A stretch of 64,000 nt of DNA, from the NCBI RefSeq assembly GCF_003369915.1, contig NW_022881614.1, positions 10,685,001 through 10,749,000 of the forward strand, in the 5' to 3' direction. Of this stretch, positions 41,311-52,013 are shown in pieces. The notes beneath the pieces were generated by a model, which was not told the origin of the DNA, did no database searches, and was given only the letters and a program-made list of their open reading frames with translations. This DNA is from Drosophila miranda (Eukaryota > Arthropoda > Insecta > Diptera > Drosophilidae). Made by a program: the position numbers and the translations under genes. How positions within the stretch are numbered: the first letter of the stretch is position 1; each line of letters begins with the position of its first letter.

Positions 41311-42649
41311 ATGTCCCGCTTAAGTCTCTTGAGCAACCGCGCGCTTCTGCTAAGACGAACCACCTTGGCCAGACTATACATAGGCCGCTGTCCCCTGAAA
41401 GCTGAGAGAGGGTACGCCGCGTACCAATTTAAACAACCCAAGACATTTTACTATCCAGATCGTAAACAAGAAGCGGAACGTAAGAGTGGCGTTACCACTG
41501 AACAAGCGCAACGTCAGCTCGAAGATGGCGGCAAGCCAAAGGACTTTTACTACAAGGTCCTAGGCGTCGGCAAGTACGCTACCAGCAAGGAAATACGCAA
41601 CGCCTACTTGATGCTAGCCAAGCGCTATCATCCCGACAAAATGGGCTCGGGGAGGTCCCTGAAACACTTTCAGGAGATCTCCAATGCCTATCATATTCTG
41701 ACAGATGAAAACAAAAGGCTGGAGTACGATCAACTGGGGGTGTCAAGGACGAGAAGGCGTTCCTCGAGCAAGCAACTGTGAATCCGACGATCTTGGGGCA
41801 AAAGCTGGACGAGGCTAAGAAACTTCAGGCGGAGACAGACGCAAACGATGGTGAGCTGTCGTGTCAATGTGTCCTTGCAACCCTAGATTAAATAGTAGTC
41901 TCCCCTCCCGTATAGAAATCAATAATCTGAAGCAGCTGAATGGCAAGAGCTTTGAATTGAGTCTTCGCTTCGAAGAAGCCGCCAATGGGTGCAAGAAGCG
42001 CGTGGACATACGCTACCTGCGGAAGTGTGGCAAGTGCGGCGGCAAGTCGCAGTTGATGACGCATCGTGATGTCGGGAAGGAGCCATGCCGACGCTGCAAT
42101 GGCGCAGGCAAGGTGACCAAGCGGACGGTGACCTTTACGGCCGAAAAGACATGTGAACACTGTAAAGGAAAGGGATTCATCAACCGCCGCGACTGCGAGC
42201 CGTGTGGCAACCGCGGTTTCATAGCATCCGGTGTCGAGGTGCTGGTTAAGGTACCGCCTGGATCTAAGGACGGCGATGTTATCACCATCCAAAACCCGAA
42301 TACCCAAGAACGTGTTAATTATCGCCTGGTGGTCAAACGCAGCGACTACTTTCGCCGATATGGCCTTGATGTCCATAGTGACAAGCTGATAACTATATCG
42401 CAAGCCATTTTAGGCGGAAGGTTCACTGTTCGCGGCCTTCACGAGCCTGTGGAAATACGCGTTGACCCAGGAACGCAGACAAATAGTGAGATAATAATCA
42501 AGAGCAAGGGCATACGCTGCGAGAATGGAGTGGGCAACCACGTAGTAACTTTGAAAGTTTTCATACCTACAAAACTTTCAATGAAGCAGCGTCTTCTGAT
42601 CCTGAGTTTAGCCCAGGCAGAAGATCCCATTTTCGAGCCCAAAACCTAA
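41311..42649 (+). pseudogene. DnaJ/Hsp40 (Tid/DNAJA3-like) copy D, two 1-bp deletions
   Basis: From ATG at 41311 the frame matches copies C and E through the J domain (HPD present). It then shifts near 41737, where a run of six G is five, and the first frame ends at 41781. A second single-base loss (CCCC to CCC near 41883) brings the reading frame back, so 41861-42649 again reads zinc region and C-terminal domain in the normal frame. About 50 codons between the two sites are garbled. It shares SLRFEEA and FEPKT with copy E. Both deletions are in homopolymers, so consensus errors are a real alternative. Confidence 0.82.
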
Positions 42650-42781
42650 AAAACAAATAGCATAGCGCTTCAAAACTAATCTTGTTAAATTTTCTGTTAA
42701 ATTACTCTGTCAATTACTCTGTTAAATAATGTTTAAATTAAGTATGCATTTCAAACGACAAACTATTTGATTGTTGCTTGC

Positions 42782-42871
42782 CTTCTTTATGTTGATGCCC
42801 CATTGAGAGTCCGACCAGCGTTCTCGCCACGCCACATAGATGAGCTGAAGGATTTTGTTGTTCTCCTTCAT
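42782..42871 (-). pseudogene. MED24: MED24 exon 1, unit 4 (open, orphaned)
   Basis: 90 bp, the same as unit 3, with the GC-type donor at 42781-42776. No complete exon 2 follows in the unit. Confidence 0.82.
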
Positions 42872-42992
42872 ATCCCTCGCTCAAACTCCACTCTCCTTCC
42901 GTGATGCAGTTACTTCTTTATTTTAAATTTTTAAGTAACTAAATTTTGTTACTTTTCAGTTGTTTTCTTTTTTTTAGAGCACCGCACCGTAG

Positions 42993-43122
42993 TAGTGCTG
43001 CCAGATTTTGAGAGTCCCCATAAGCTAGATTGAAGAAAAAAATAAGCTAGAACAAGCTAAAAATTAAAAACAAATAGTTTAAAAATAAGCTAACCATAAA
43101 AACACATCAAAATCATAGATAC
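42993..43122 (-). mobile_element. Inverted-repeat DNA element, unit 4, left part
   Basis: First 130 bp of the same element as 19392-20198, interrupted by Gypsy-4 at 43122. The rest is at 53366-54046. The ATAC duplicated at the interruption occurs once in unit 3 (near 31980). Confidence 0.6.
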
Positions 43123-43239
43123 TGTAAGATATGAATATTAGTTTATAAGATTTGAATATTAGTTTAAGATTTACTCATCGATAGTATTATAAGAAATACC
43201 AATGTACTCGATATATCGATACTTGTCCTCGACAAGTAT

Positions 43240-43590
43240 TGTCAGAAGCGGCGCCAGAAGAATATGGTGAAAATGTGCAGAAGGCTCGAGAAGCATTCAT
43301 GCCGCGACAAGACAACGCTTGTTCGAAATTGACCATGCGATCAGATGAATACGAAGAAGAATCGCGCCGCTTGCAGCAGTTGGAACAATTGTACGTTTCT
43401 CGCAAGCGCTTAGCTGATCTCAAATTAAGCATATTGAAAACGGAGAAAGAGGCTATGGAGTTGGAAACGCCGAGAGATTGCATCGACTTGACACACATTG
43501 AGGCGTTGATGCGTCCATTTTCTGGAGATGACGACCAGGCTGTAACCAGTTGGATAAGTAACTTTGAGGACATTATGAATTTCCATGGTG
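43240..43590 (+). pseudogene. Gypsy-4 gag, N-terminal part
   Basis: An open frame with the coiled segment RRLQQLEQLYVSRKRLADLK and the capsid-like FSGDDDQAVTSWISNFED, ending in the T tract of the R1 insertion at 43591. The true start is lost to the left-LTR deletion. Confidence 0.75.
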
Positions 43591-43733
43591 TTTTTTTTTT
43601 TTTTTTTTTATTGGGAAAACAATTTATATTTATAAAATAACAATTATGGCTGGGAAGGGGGGGTGGGTCCGCTCCCACGGGACTGCCGCTAGGCATTACT
43701 TCGCGGTGCGGGCTGTGGGGTCATCCTTCTGGC

Positions 43734-46679
43734 TTAGTTTGTCCGGCTTCGCTCCAGCCTGCGCAGCTCCTTGATCACGCTTGCTGCCATGTAGGCGACC
43801 GCGTTCCAAGATTGCTCATCGGCTAGCATCTGGTCGGTGAGGGTGTCCACACTCACTTCTGCAAGCGTCTCCCCTAGCCTCGTTCGTTCTTGCGAGAAGC
43901 GGGGGCATACAAAGAAGACGTGCTCTGCATCCTCGTCCACTCCAGGCCCGCAGCAGCTGCAATACGGGTCGTCAGCATGCCTAAAGCGATGCAGGTACTG
44001 CTTGAAGCAGCCATGCCCCGTCAGCAGTTGGCCCAAATAATGGTCCATTTGGCCGTGCCTTCTTCGCAGCCATGGGCTAAGCTGGGGAAGGAGACGTCTG
44101 GTCCACCTCCCTTTTGCCGCTTGGTCCCAGCGCCGTTGCCACTGGGCTATAGTGCGCTCTCGCCGCTCGCTGGCTACCTCCACTCCGCTCTGCCGCTCAG
44201 CTGCCAGGAGATCCAGGGGGCCCATGCCTGCCACAATAAGTGCGGCGTCTTCAGACACCGTCCGGAAGCAGCATGTAACCCTCAGGGCACAGCGTCGGTA
44301 TGCGCTTCTGCAGACTCTGCTGTATGTGGAAACCATCATTGCTGGTGCCCACACTGCTGATCCATATAAGATTATGGAGGTGACCACCCCAGCGATGAGC
44401 TGCCTGCTACGCTGCCGTGGTCCCCCTGTATTGGCCATCATCCTGCTTATGGCCGCCGTAGCTGCAGTCGCTTTTGCGCTGGCGTATTCCAGGTGGGCCT
44501 TGAAGTTTAGCCTCTGGTCCATCATTACCCCTAGGTACTTTAGCGCAGGCTTGGTCCTGATGATCGTGCTCCCGACTCTCACGCATGCCTGCTCGACCTT
44601 TTTTCTGCTGCTCATTAGCACAGCCTCCGTCTTCTTCTCCGCCAATGCTAGCCCGTTGGCTGCGAGCCAGGCCACTATCATCCCGACTGCTACGTTGGTT
44701 TTCTCCTCTACGTCTCTTACGTGTTTCGACTCTGTCACCAGTGCTATGTCGTCGGCGAAGCCCACCAGGGTGCACCCTTCCGGTAATGTAAGCCGCAGGA
44801 TATCGTCATACATCACGTTCCACAGTATCGGCCCTAGGACCGAGCCCTGTGGGACGCCTCCGGTGATTTGGTGATGTTCTGCTCCTTCTTCCGTGTCGTA
44901 GATCAGGACGCGGTCCGTGAAATAGCTTCGCAGAGTCCGTGTGATTTGCTCAGATATCCCCCTCCTGGTCAGGGCCTCTAGGATGCTCTTCCAGCTGGCA
45001 GAGTTGACGGCGTTTCGTACGTCTAGTGTACATACTAGGCAGTACTTTTTGTCGCCTCCAGCCCATCGCGTTCCTGCCATGGCTTCCCTGGCAAGGTTTG
45101 TCACCATCTCGATGGCGTCAGTGGTGCTCCTCTGCTTGCGGAACCCGAATTGGAGGTCGGAAAGTCCGCGACGCTCAGCCAGTTCCGCCTCCAGTCGGTT
45201 ACATACCATCCTCTCGAAAATCTTGCCCATGGTATCCAGCATGCACAGCGGCCGGTATGACGATGGGTCGTTGAGCTCTTTGCCTGGCTTGGGTATCAGA
45301 ACCAGCCTTTGCCGTTTCCATGCTCGTGGGAATGTCCGCTCCGCTAGGCACTGGGTGTACATTGTGGCGAATGCTTCCGGATGGGCTCTAATTATGCATT
45401 TTAGTGCTGCATTAGGGACTCCATCTGGACCTGCCGCTTTCCCGATCTTCAGCTTACCCGTGGCCTCCAGTACTTCTCTGGCAGTGATGATGGTGGTGGT
45501 GTCCCTCAGGCTAGCTCCTTCTAGCCTAGCTTCCTCTTGTAAGGGTGGTTGTCCAGGGAATAGGGTGCCGACTATCTTTCTCATATGCACCGGATCCTTG
45601 GGCATAGGCTGTCTGTTTAATCTCCCCATGACTAGTTTGTATGCTCCACCAAAAGGTTCCGCATCGGCCGCATCGCAGAGCTCCTTGAAGCATTTGAGTT
45701 TGCTGCTTCTGATGGCCTCCTTCAGCTCTTTTCTTTTGGCCTTGAATGCCGCGCCATTTCTGCCAAATTGGGCGGAGCCTCTTGCTCGCTGGTAGGCACG
45801 CCGAGCTGCGCAGCACTCCCTCCTGGCCTTGGCAATGTGCTCATTCCACCACGGTACTGGCCGGTGCCTGCTTCCTCCGATCTTTCTTTTTTTCATGGCT
45901 GCATCACAGGCCGCTTTGACGGTCCTGTAAACGGCAAGCGCGGATGCTTCAGCATCCCCGGCGGCGCTTAGGTTTTCTGCTGCCGAGAGGAGCGCGGCTC
46001 TGCTCAGGCTTTCCTCCTTGTACCCGGCCTGGAGCGCCCGCTGTATCCTTGTTGTGTTCCTGGGTGCAAAGGTTTCCGTCATTACGGCTAAGTGGTCACT
46101 ATGGGTGTAAGCACTCAGCACTTGCCACTTCGCGTGGCGTGCGAGCTCTGGGCTTGCAAAGGTGAGGTCTATAATAGACTCCCGCCCTGCTTTGCTGAAC
46201 GTTGGTGTGGTTCCTGTGTTGAGGAGACAGACGTTCAGGCTTGCAAACTCGTCCAGGAGCGATGTCCCACGGGGTGTGTTCTTGGCGCTGCCCCAAGTCG
46301 TGGCCCAGGCGTTAAAGTCGCCCGCTATCAGGACCAGCGATTTGCCTCGTGCGTCGTTAGCGATGTTGCTGATGATCGCCTCATACTCCTGCTGCGTGAA
46401 CCTCGGTGCTATGTAGCAGCTGTAGACAAAAGTGCCGCTGTGCTTAGCTCTCACATATCCCACTCTGGATGCTCTGTGGGTAAGCTGTCCTGGTTGTGGG
46501 CCACAGCTCCAGATTGCTGCTCCTCCGTCTGAGCTTTGCTGCCAGACTCCTTCGTGTTTTTTGCCGTACGGCTCGCTGAGTAGCGCTATGTCGATCTTCT
46601 GCTCCAGGACTGTTTGCGCCAACAGATCCTGAGCAGCTCGGCAGTGGTTTAGGTTGAGCTGCAGGAGCTTAACCATCAA
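43734..46679 (-). CDS. R1-clade ORF2: endonuclease and reverse transcriptase
   Basis: 981 codons, open. The endonuclease is at about 1-225 (LLQLNLNHCRAAQDLL, LSEPYG, AGDFNAW, THSDHLAV contain the N, E, D and SDH catalytic blocks). RT is at about 420-700, with GVPQGSVLGP and FADDIALV near residue 640. The C-terminal Cys-His finger (CSCCG...DAEH...C) is near 905-925. It would nick the target and prime reverse transcription from it. ORF2 overlaps the end of ORF1 by 11 bases. All catalytic blocks I know how to find are present, so this copy could supply activity in trans. Confidence 0.85.
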   Translation of the reverse strand: MMVKLLQLNLNHCRAAQDLLAQTVLEQKIDIALLSEPYGKKHEGVWQQSSDGGAAIWSCGPQPGQLTHRASRVGYVRAKHSGTFVYSCYIAPRFTQQEYEAIISNIANDARGKSLVLIAGDFNAWATTWGSAKNTPRGTSLLDEFASLNVCLLNTGTTPTFSKAGRESIIDLTFASPELARHAKWQVLSAYTHSDHLAVMTETFAPRNTTRIQRALQAGYKEESLSRAALLSAAENLSAAGDAEASALAVYRTVKAACDAAMKKRKIGGSRHRPVPWWNEHIAKARRECCAARRAYQRARGSAQFGRNGAAFKAKRKELKEAIRSSKLKCFKELCDAADAEPFGGAYKLVMGRLNRQPMPKDPVHMRKIVGTLFPGQPPLQEEARLEGASLRDTTTIITAREVLEATGKLKIGKAAGPDGVPNAALKCIIRAHPEAFATMYTQCLAERTFPRAWKRQRLVLIPKPGKELNDPSSYRPLCMLDTMGKIFERMVCNRLEAELAERRGLSDLQFGFRKQRSTTDAIEMVTNLAREAMAGTRWAGGDKKYCLVCTLDVRNAVNSASWKSILEALTRRGISEQITRTLRSYFTDRVLIYDTEEGAEHHQITGGVPQGSVLGPILWNVMYDDILRLTLPEGCTLVGFADDIALVTESKHVRDVEEKTNVAVGMIVAWLAANGLALAEKKTEAVLMSSRKKVEQACVRVGSTIIRTKPALKYLGVMMDQRLNFKAHLEYASAKATAATAAISRMMANTGGPRQRSRQLIAGVVTSIILYGSAVWAPAMMVSTYSRVCRSAYRRCALRVTCCFRTVSEDAALIVAGMGPLDLLAAERQSGVEVASERRERTIAQWQRRWDQAAKGRWTRRLLPQLSPWLRRRHGQMDHYLGQLLTGHGCFKQYLHRFRHADDPYCSCCGPGVDEDAEHVFFVCPRFSQERTRLGETLAEVSVDTLTDQMLADEQSWNAVAYMAASVIKELRRLERSRTN

Positions 46680-48240
46680 CCAGTTTTGCTAGTGCCTTCT
46701 TATACTCAGGGCAGCTGCGACTGAGGGCCGAGTGGGCTGCTGAGCGGACGTCTCCTGGCTTGCCAGCGCATAGTATGCACATTGGCGGGTTGTTGCACTG
46801 GTTGTGCTTGTGCCCCTCCCCACCACATTTGTAGCATGCATTGCTTGACACAGGCCGCTTGGATCTGCACCTGGCTGCAGTGTGTCCATAGGCCATGCAC
46901 TTGAAGCAGCGGGTTGGCGCAATCCGTTGCCGCACGCGGCAGACAACCCAGCCGATTCGAACTTTTCCGAGCTCCAGGAGCTTCTTTGCGAGTGCGGGCT
47001 GAAGGTTCAGCGTAGCTACCTGCGTTGCGCCATATGCTTTCCGCATGTACGGCACTGCTCCTTGTGTTAAGTCGCCGTCGATCGCTGCAGCTATGGCCTC
47101 ACATACCTCGTCGCCTGTCGTGAGCTCGTCTATGTTGAGTACCTCAACCGCGACTGTCTCCTGCACGGCCTTCACGGCTGCCTTGTCCCCAAGCGCTGCC
47201 TGGATGGCCATATGCAGCTCCTGGGTGGCGGGGTCTGAGGATTGTTGCATCCTTAGAAGCAGCTCGCCCGAGGCTGTCTTCCTGATGCCCTGAACCTTGT
47301 TTTTGAGGCTCTGGAGTGTTGGGGCTGCCTTCACCAGTTTGAGGATGTCGGCGTATGATGCCTCCTCGGTGCATTTGACCAGCACTGCGTCTGGTCGGCC
47401 TGTCTGCTTGCGTTTCGCACGCCTGCCTCTCACCTCACTCCACTTCTGTGTAGGGTTGGTGTCTTCCGCCTTGCTGCACTGCATCTTGGTTTCCTCTTGT
47501 CGAGTGGCGTCAGCTTGGTGTCCTTGCCTGGGCCTTCCGCGCGCGCTCTTCTCCTCAGTTCGGGGTGTTGCCTCGCTCTTGTGGGCTCCTGATGCCGTTT
47601 GCGTCGCCTTAGTCGCACTGGGCTTGGTCATCCTGGGTAGGGGGCCAGTTGGGCCTGCAGTGTGATCATGGCACTGGCATCCTCCTGGCGCTGCCCTTTT
47701 ATCCTCTGGCGCCTGCAGATGGGATTTGACTTCCACTTGCAACTCCTTCATGCGTGCTACCATCTTCTTGATGGCCATGTTGATCGACCTCTGCCCCTTC
47801 TCGTTCATCTGGTAGAGTAGGTCGTCCAGGATTGCGCCAATCTCGTCTATGTCCTGTAAGCAGTTCCTGCTTCGCTTGGGGGGGTTTTTCTCCCGCTACT
47901 CGATGGTGTAGGGGGGTCCCTCGGCCTCTTCAGAGTATCAGTGCCCTTGCCGCCGTCCTGCGTAGCCACACTGGCAAAGCTGTGCAACGAGCTCTGCTTC
48001 GTTGGCGGTGCTAAAGCTGCTTGTGGCGGTGTTCGGGCCACCTTTGAGGCTTTTTGGAAAGCCATTGCTCCTTGGCTTGTAGCGAATTTTGCTTCGTCGG
48101 CCAAGTGTGCCACCGGCGAAGCAGGATTCGGGGGAACATCTCTCAGGGCCTCCAGGGTCCGCGCCCCGGCCACGGGATTCCTCCACGCGTGTGAATTTGG
48201 GATGGAACTTATGCGTAGGTGTGTGTGCGGTTTGCAAGTG
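46669..48240 (-). pseudogene. R1-clade ORF1 (nucleic-acid-binding), frameshifted N-terminus
   Basis: The ATG at 47808 gives 379 codons with a Lys/Glu-rich N-terminus. Three knuckles follow at about 46910-46700 (CFKCMAYGHTAARC, CYKCGGEGHKHNQC and CILCAG...C). Upstream, 48173-47847 codes matching Pro/Ser-rich text in another frame, ending at a run of seven C near 47880, so ORF1 probably began near 48237 and lost frame there. A further G-run difference from copy 2 (five versus four, near 48130) breaks the extreme N-terminus. Expected role: RNP particle formation. Confidence 0.75.
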
Positions 48241-48691
48241 ATCCCGCCTTGGAGTTAGGCAGTACCTTCCCTCAGGTGCGGTCGCTGACAGAAGCTAGCT
48301 GCTGTGGGCGCAGTTATCTTCCGCAGCGGGCTCTGTCGAGGGCTGGATGCTTTGGCACCTAGTGCCCCTTCACCGCACTGCAGTCGATCAGCTGGTTAGT
48401 GGCCTGCACTATCCAGCCCTGGTACCCCAGTCGATCAGCTGCGAGGCCTGGAGTGAAGAAGAAGAACGGGAGAACCGGCCCAAAGGAGAGAAAGGATGAA
48501 AAAAGGTGGGAATCTCCAAGTGACGAGTGAAAAGCGCGTTCCAAAGCACTCACGGTGGGCCCCAGCGCCCCTGCCCCCTTTGGGTGACCGTGGAAGTGCA
48601 ACGCGCAGCCCGGATCAGAAGCCAGTCGGGGTGAGACTCGATCCTCCCAGGTGAGCACGCGGTGTCAGCAAGAGCTTGAGCTAATTTCGGG

Positions 48692-48694
<3 letters not shown>

Positions 48695-48730
<36 letters not shown>

Positions 48731-48802
48731 GCAGTTGGGCAGCCGCAAGGTGGAGGCGTCAGTATTTTTAGTCTATTTGATACAGGTAGCCCTGTAAGTT
48801 TG
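48695..48802 (+). other. T34 tract and misplaced Gypsy-4 fragment at the R1 5' end
   Basis: A run of 34 T (48696-48729) is followed by 72 bp of Gypsy-4 text. This joins the gag text GCAGTTGGGCAG-C-GCAAGGTGG directly to the protease text AGGCGTCAGTATTTTTAG. In the normal gene these two segments are about 250 bp apart and occur further downstream (49139 and 49410). It ends at about 48802, where gag proper resumes (CATCGACCATGTGGCG). Confidence 0.75.
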
Positions 48803-49391
48803 TGGCATCGACCATGTGGCGCCTTTGACTTGGACATTGGACATTGACATTGGAAAGCGACTGGAGGCACGGAAAATTGCAAATAATGAAAGCGCATTGC
48901 AATATTTCGTCGCAATGTGCAGCATAGCGTCGCAAGCAGACATGGCCACGAGCGATGTGGTCAAATTCATCGTAGAGGGACTGCAGGACAAGACGGGCAT
49001 GGCAGCATCCATGCTATATTGCAGCACACTCAACGAGTTGCGTGACAAGATGGTCACCTATGATAAGGTCAGAAGAGTTCCTGGCGTCGTAGCAATTCGT
49101 AGCGTAGGTATGACAAAGGGAAAACTAAATGTGAGTATGGCAGTTGGGCAGCAGCAAGGTGGTGGCGCAATGCGTTGCTACAACTGTCGGCAATTTGGGC
49201 ACGTTATGAAGGAATGCAGTCAGCCAAAGAGACCGGATGGGGCATGTTTTAACTGTTGGAGTACCAGCCACCTATATTCGCAGTGCCCGAAACGAAAGAT
49301 GGCCACTAGGGTAGCTGCAGTTCAAGATGAGGAGCGACCAGGAGAAAAAAACAACGACGATTTAGCGGCTGTCCAGTTAATCACTTTATGA
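48803..49391 (+). CDS. Gypsy-4 gag, C-terminal part with two CCHC knuckles
   Basis: Continues the capsid text (SALQYFVAMCSIASQAD, TLNELRDKMVTYDKV) and carries CYNCRQFGHVMKEC and CFNCWSTSHLYSQC near 49170-49300. It ends with TGA at 49389-49391. The protease/RT frame continues in the same phase right after this stop. Confidence 0.8.
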
Positions 49392-50735
49392 CTTCCGTTT
49401 GGTGAACAAAGAGGCGTCAGTATTTTTAGTCTATTTGATACAGGTAGCCCTGTAAGTTTTATTCATAAGTCTTTGATACCGAAGTCGGCTATAGTTGAAG
49501 CCTATAATGAAGTTAGGAAATACTATGGACTAGGAGGACAACCAATTCCCATATGGGGAAAATTTAAGTGCCATATTGAATTTTGCACAAAGAAATATAT
49601 CGTTTTATTAAACATCGTAGATGATAACATGCTGCCTTTGCCGGTATTGTTGGGACGCGATGCCCTTAAAGTTATTGAAGTAAAATTAGTTCATAAGAAA
49701 AATATCAATGCGAAGCAACACACATCATTAAGTTCGTTAAAGCAAAAAGCTATTAGTTTAACCTGCGCGTCTTTATTCACCGAACGTAAAAATAATATTA
49801 ACATAAGACTATATGATAAGTTAGATGGTAATCAATCAGAAAGAAGCGAGCTAATCAAACGTTCTAATCCATTTAAAAATCAGACACAAGAAAACTCAAG
49901 GAATGACAAAATGGCCATCGAGAATATGAATCAAGGCGACGAATTCAGTAACTTTTGTGCGTCGGTAGAGATTGATGAAGAGGAACATATTAACGTAGGT
50001 TTCGAATTTGGCCTCACTCTTGCAGAAAAGTGTAGGGAAGTTATTAAGACATACTATTTACACAAAGAATTTGACTTTAAAGCACCACCAAAGTATCAGA
50101 TGCAGATTCGTGTAACAGAAACAACACCATTTCATTGTACTCCGCGTCGTTTATCCTACCATGAGAGAGAGAAAGTAGCTGAAATAGTAGATGATCTGTT
50201 AGAAAAGAAAGTAATCCGTCATAGTGAGTCTCCTTATGCTTCCCCGTTGGTCCTAGTAAAAAAAAAATCAGGAGAACTTCGAATGTGTGTCGATTACCGT
50301 GGTCTGAACAAACGAATTGTTAAAGATAATTTCCCATTGCCCCTTATTGAGGACTGTCTTGAGTTTTTAGAAAACAAGTGCTGTTTTTCCATTATAGATT
50401 TGAAAAGTGGGTATCATCAAATAGGCGTAGAAGAAAAATCAGTTCCGTATACATCGTTTGTGACACCGCAAGGACAGTATGAGTACTTGAGAATGCCCTT
50501 TGGGTTAAAAAATGGATCCGCTATTTTTCAGAGATTTATTTCGGAGCTCTTGAGAGACTTTATTAGGAACAAAAGCATTGTAGTGTACATGGATGATATA
50601 TTAGTAGCGACTAAAACAGTTGAAGAACACATGGATATATTAAAAAGACTATGCATTCGGTTTAGCGAGCAAAATTTAGAGATAAATCTAAAAAAGTGTA
50701 GGTTTGTCAATCGAAACATCGATTTCCTGGGGTAA
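49392..50735 (+). pseudogene. Gypsy-4 pol part 1: protease and reverse transcriptase
   Basis: Same frame as gag, after the TGA. The protease motif FDTGSPVSF is at about 49426-49455, and RT follows with YMDDILVA near 50590. The frame is cut at 50733-50735 by TAA directly after DFLG, where related elements have an aromatic residue followed by KV; the same frame is open again beyond it. The identical stop is in unit 5 at 63767-63769. Confidence 0.82.
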
Positions 50736-52013
50736 AAAGTTAATCAAAGCGGAATAGTTCCTAGTGATTCCCATATTGAGGCCTTGAAAAAATACCCAGT
50801 CCCTCAAAATGTAAAAGCACTGCACTTATGCTTGGGATTCTTTTCGTATTTTCGACGTTTCATGTTGTCATTTGCGACGACAGCTAAGCCCTTGGTGCAG
50901 TTGTTAAAAGAAGGTGGTCCGTTTCCCATGAATAGAGAACAGGTGAAGACGTTTGAAACTCTTAAGAATGCGTTGGCAAATCCTCCGGTATTAGCCATTT
51001 TTAGCCCAAATAGAGAAACGGATTTACATACAGACGCAAGTTCATACGGTTATGGCGCAATACTGATGCAAGGACAAGATGATGGGAAGATGCACCCTGT
51101 GTCCTATTATTCCGGCAAAACAACAGAAAGAGAATCACGTTATCATAGTTTCGAACTAGAGACATTGGCTATAATTTATGCATTGAGGCGTTTTAGAGCA
51201 TATTTGGAGCATAGGTCCTTCAAAATAATCACGGATTGTAATTCGTTAGTACAGACGTTAACCAGAAAGTCAATTAGTCCTAAGATAGCACGGTGGTCCC
51301 TAGAGTTAGAGAACTATGATTACTCCATTATGCACAGACCTGGGGCCAGTATGGCGCACGTTGATGCGCTGAGCAGACAAGATCAAGTGACGAATATGTT
51401 AGAGGATGGTTATAGAGTCAAATACGGTTTAGAAAAGTCTAATTTAGAAAAAGATGAGAGTAGAAAGCAATATACAAGGAATAGTGTAAGTAGAGACAAC
51501 ACTGGTAGTGAGCATAGAGGTACCGTAGAGAACCCTGTGATTAAGTGTAGAGAATTAAATATCAATAGAGAGCGTTGTAGTACCGTACAGAACCCTGCGA
51601 TTGAGTGTGGAGAATCAAGTGCAGTAGGAAGTAGATTGGGAAATAGGTGGAAGTCTGATGATAGAGAGAACCTTGGTGGTGATTGTAGAGATAACATAGA
51701 GAATAGTGAATATAGGGAAAAGGATGGATGGAAGATTGAAATTAGAGATTTGAGCCAATGTAGAGGAAGCGTTAACGATGTGGTGGGGGGAGTAAAGTAC
51801 ATTAGTAGTAGGAATTCAGATAAAGAGAAAAAATGTGTTGAGGATACAGTAGAGAGGGACAAGTTAGAGTTTCAGGAGGAAAGATTACTAAAATCATTGA
51901 TAGTTGGGGTAGTAGGTGCAACGCCAGAAGATGTTGATTTGATATTGCAAACAGAACAGATGCGAGACAAGGAAGTAGTTAGGATTCGAAAAATGCGGAT
52001 GGAATTGAAGTAG
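50736..52013 (+). pseudogene. Gypsy-4 pol part 2: RT end, RNase H and Ser/Arg/Glu-rich linker
   Basis: Same phase as part 1. RT connection domain, then RNase H (HTDASSYGYGAIL, DALSRQD) to about 51390. A polar linker of about 200 residues follows, with imperfect repeats (ENPVIKCRELN / QNPAIECGESS, coded about 75 bp apart near 51530-51615). It ends TAG at 52011-52013, where the integrase text starts in a different frame. A shift near the A5 run at about 51990 is likely. Confidence 0.78.

Larger units (their letters stand above)
43591..48694 (-). mobile_element. R1-clade non-LTR retrotransposon (LINE), copy 1
   Basis: About 5.1 kb on the minus strand. The poly(A) tail is the 19-T run at 43591-43609, preceded by the 3' UTR, ORF2 (46679-43734), ORF1 and a GC-rich 5' region up to about 48694. 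The target duplication CCATGGTG is at 43583-43590; its partner is visible in unit 5 at 61771-61778. R1-clade assignment rests on apurinic-like endonuclease plus RT, the C-terminal CxCC...H...C finger and ORF1 with three zinc knuckles. It is much more GC-rich than its surroundings. Confidence 0.85.

Noticed and set aside
41888..42403. 171-codon minus frames antisense to DnaJ (also at 18307, 30750 and 56135)
   Set aside because: They mirror the conserved DnaJ coding strand and repeat because DnaJ repeats; no independent sign of coding.
43591..43609. T tracts as transcription terminators
   Set aside because: They are complements of the R1 poly(A) tail or part of the chimeric insert, not Pol III terminators of a visible RNA gene.
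44152..45795. Plus-strand frames of 240 and 284 codons across the R1 element (and 263 codons at 57828)
   Set aside because: Shadows of GC-rich ORF2 on the opposite strand, without recognisable motifs.
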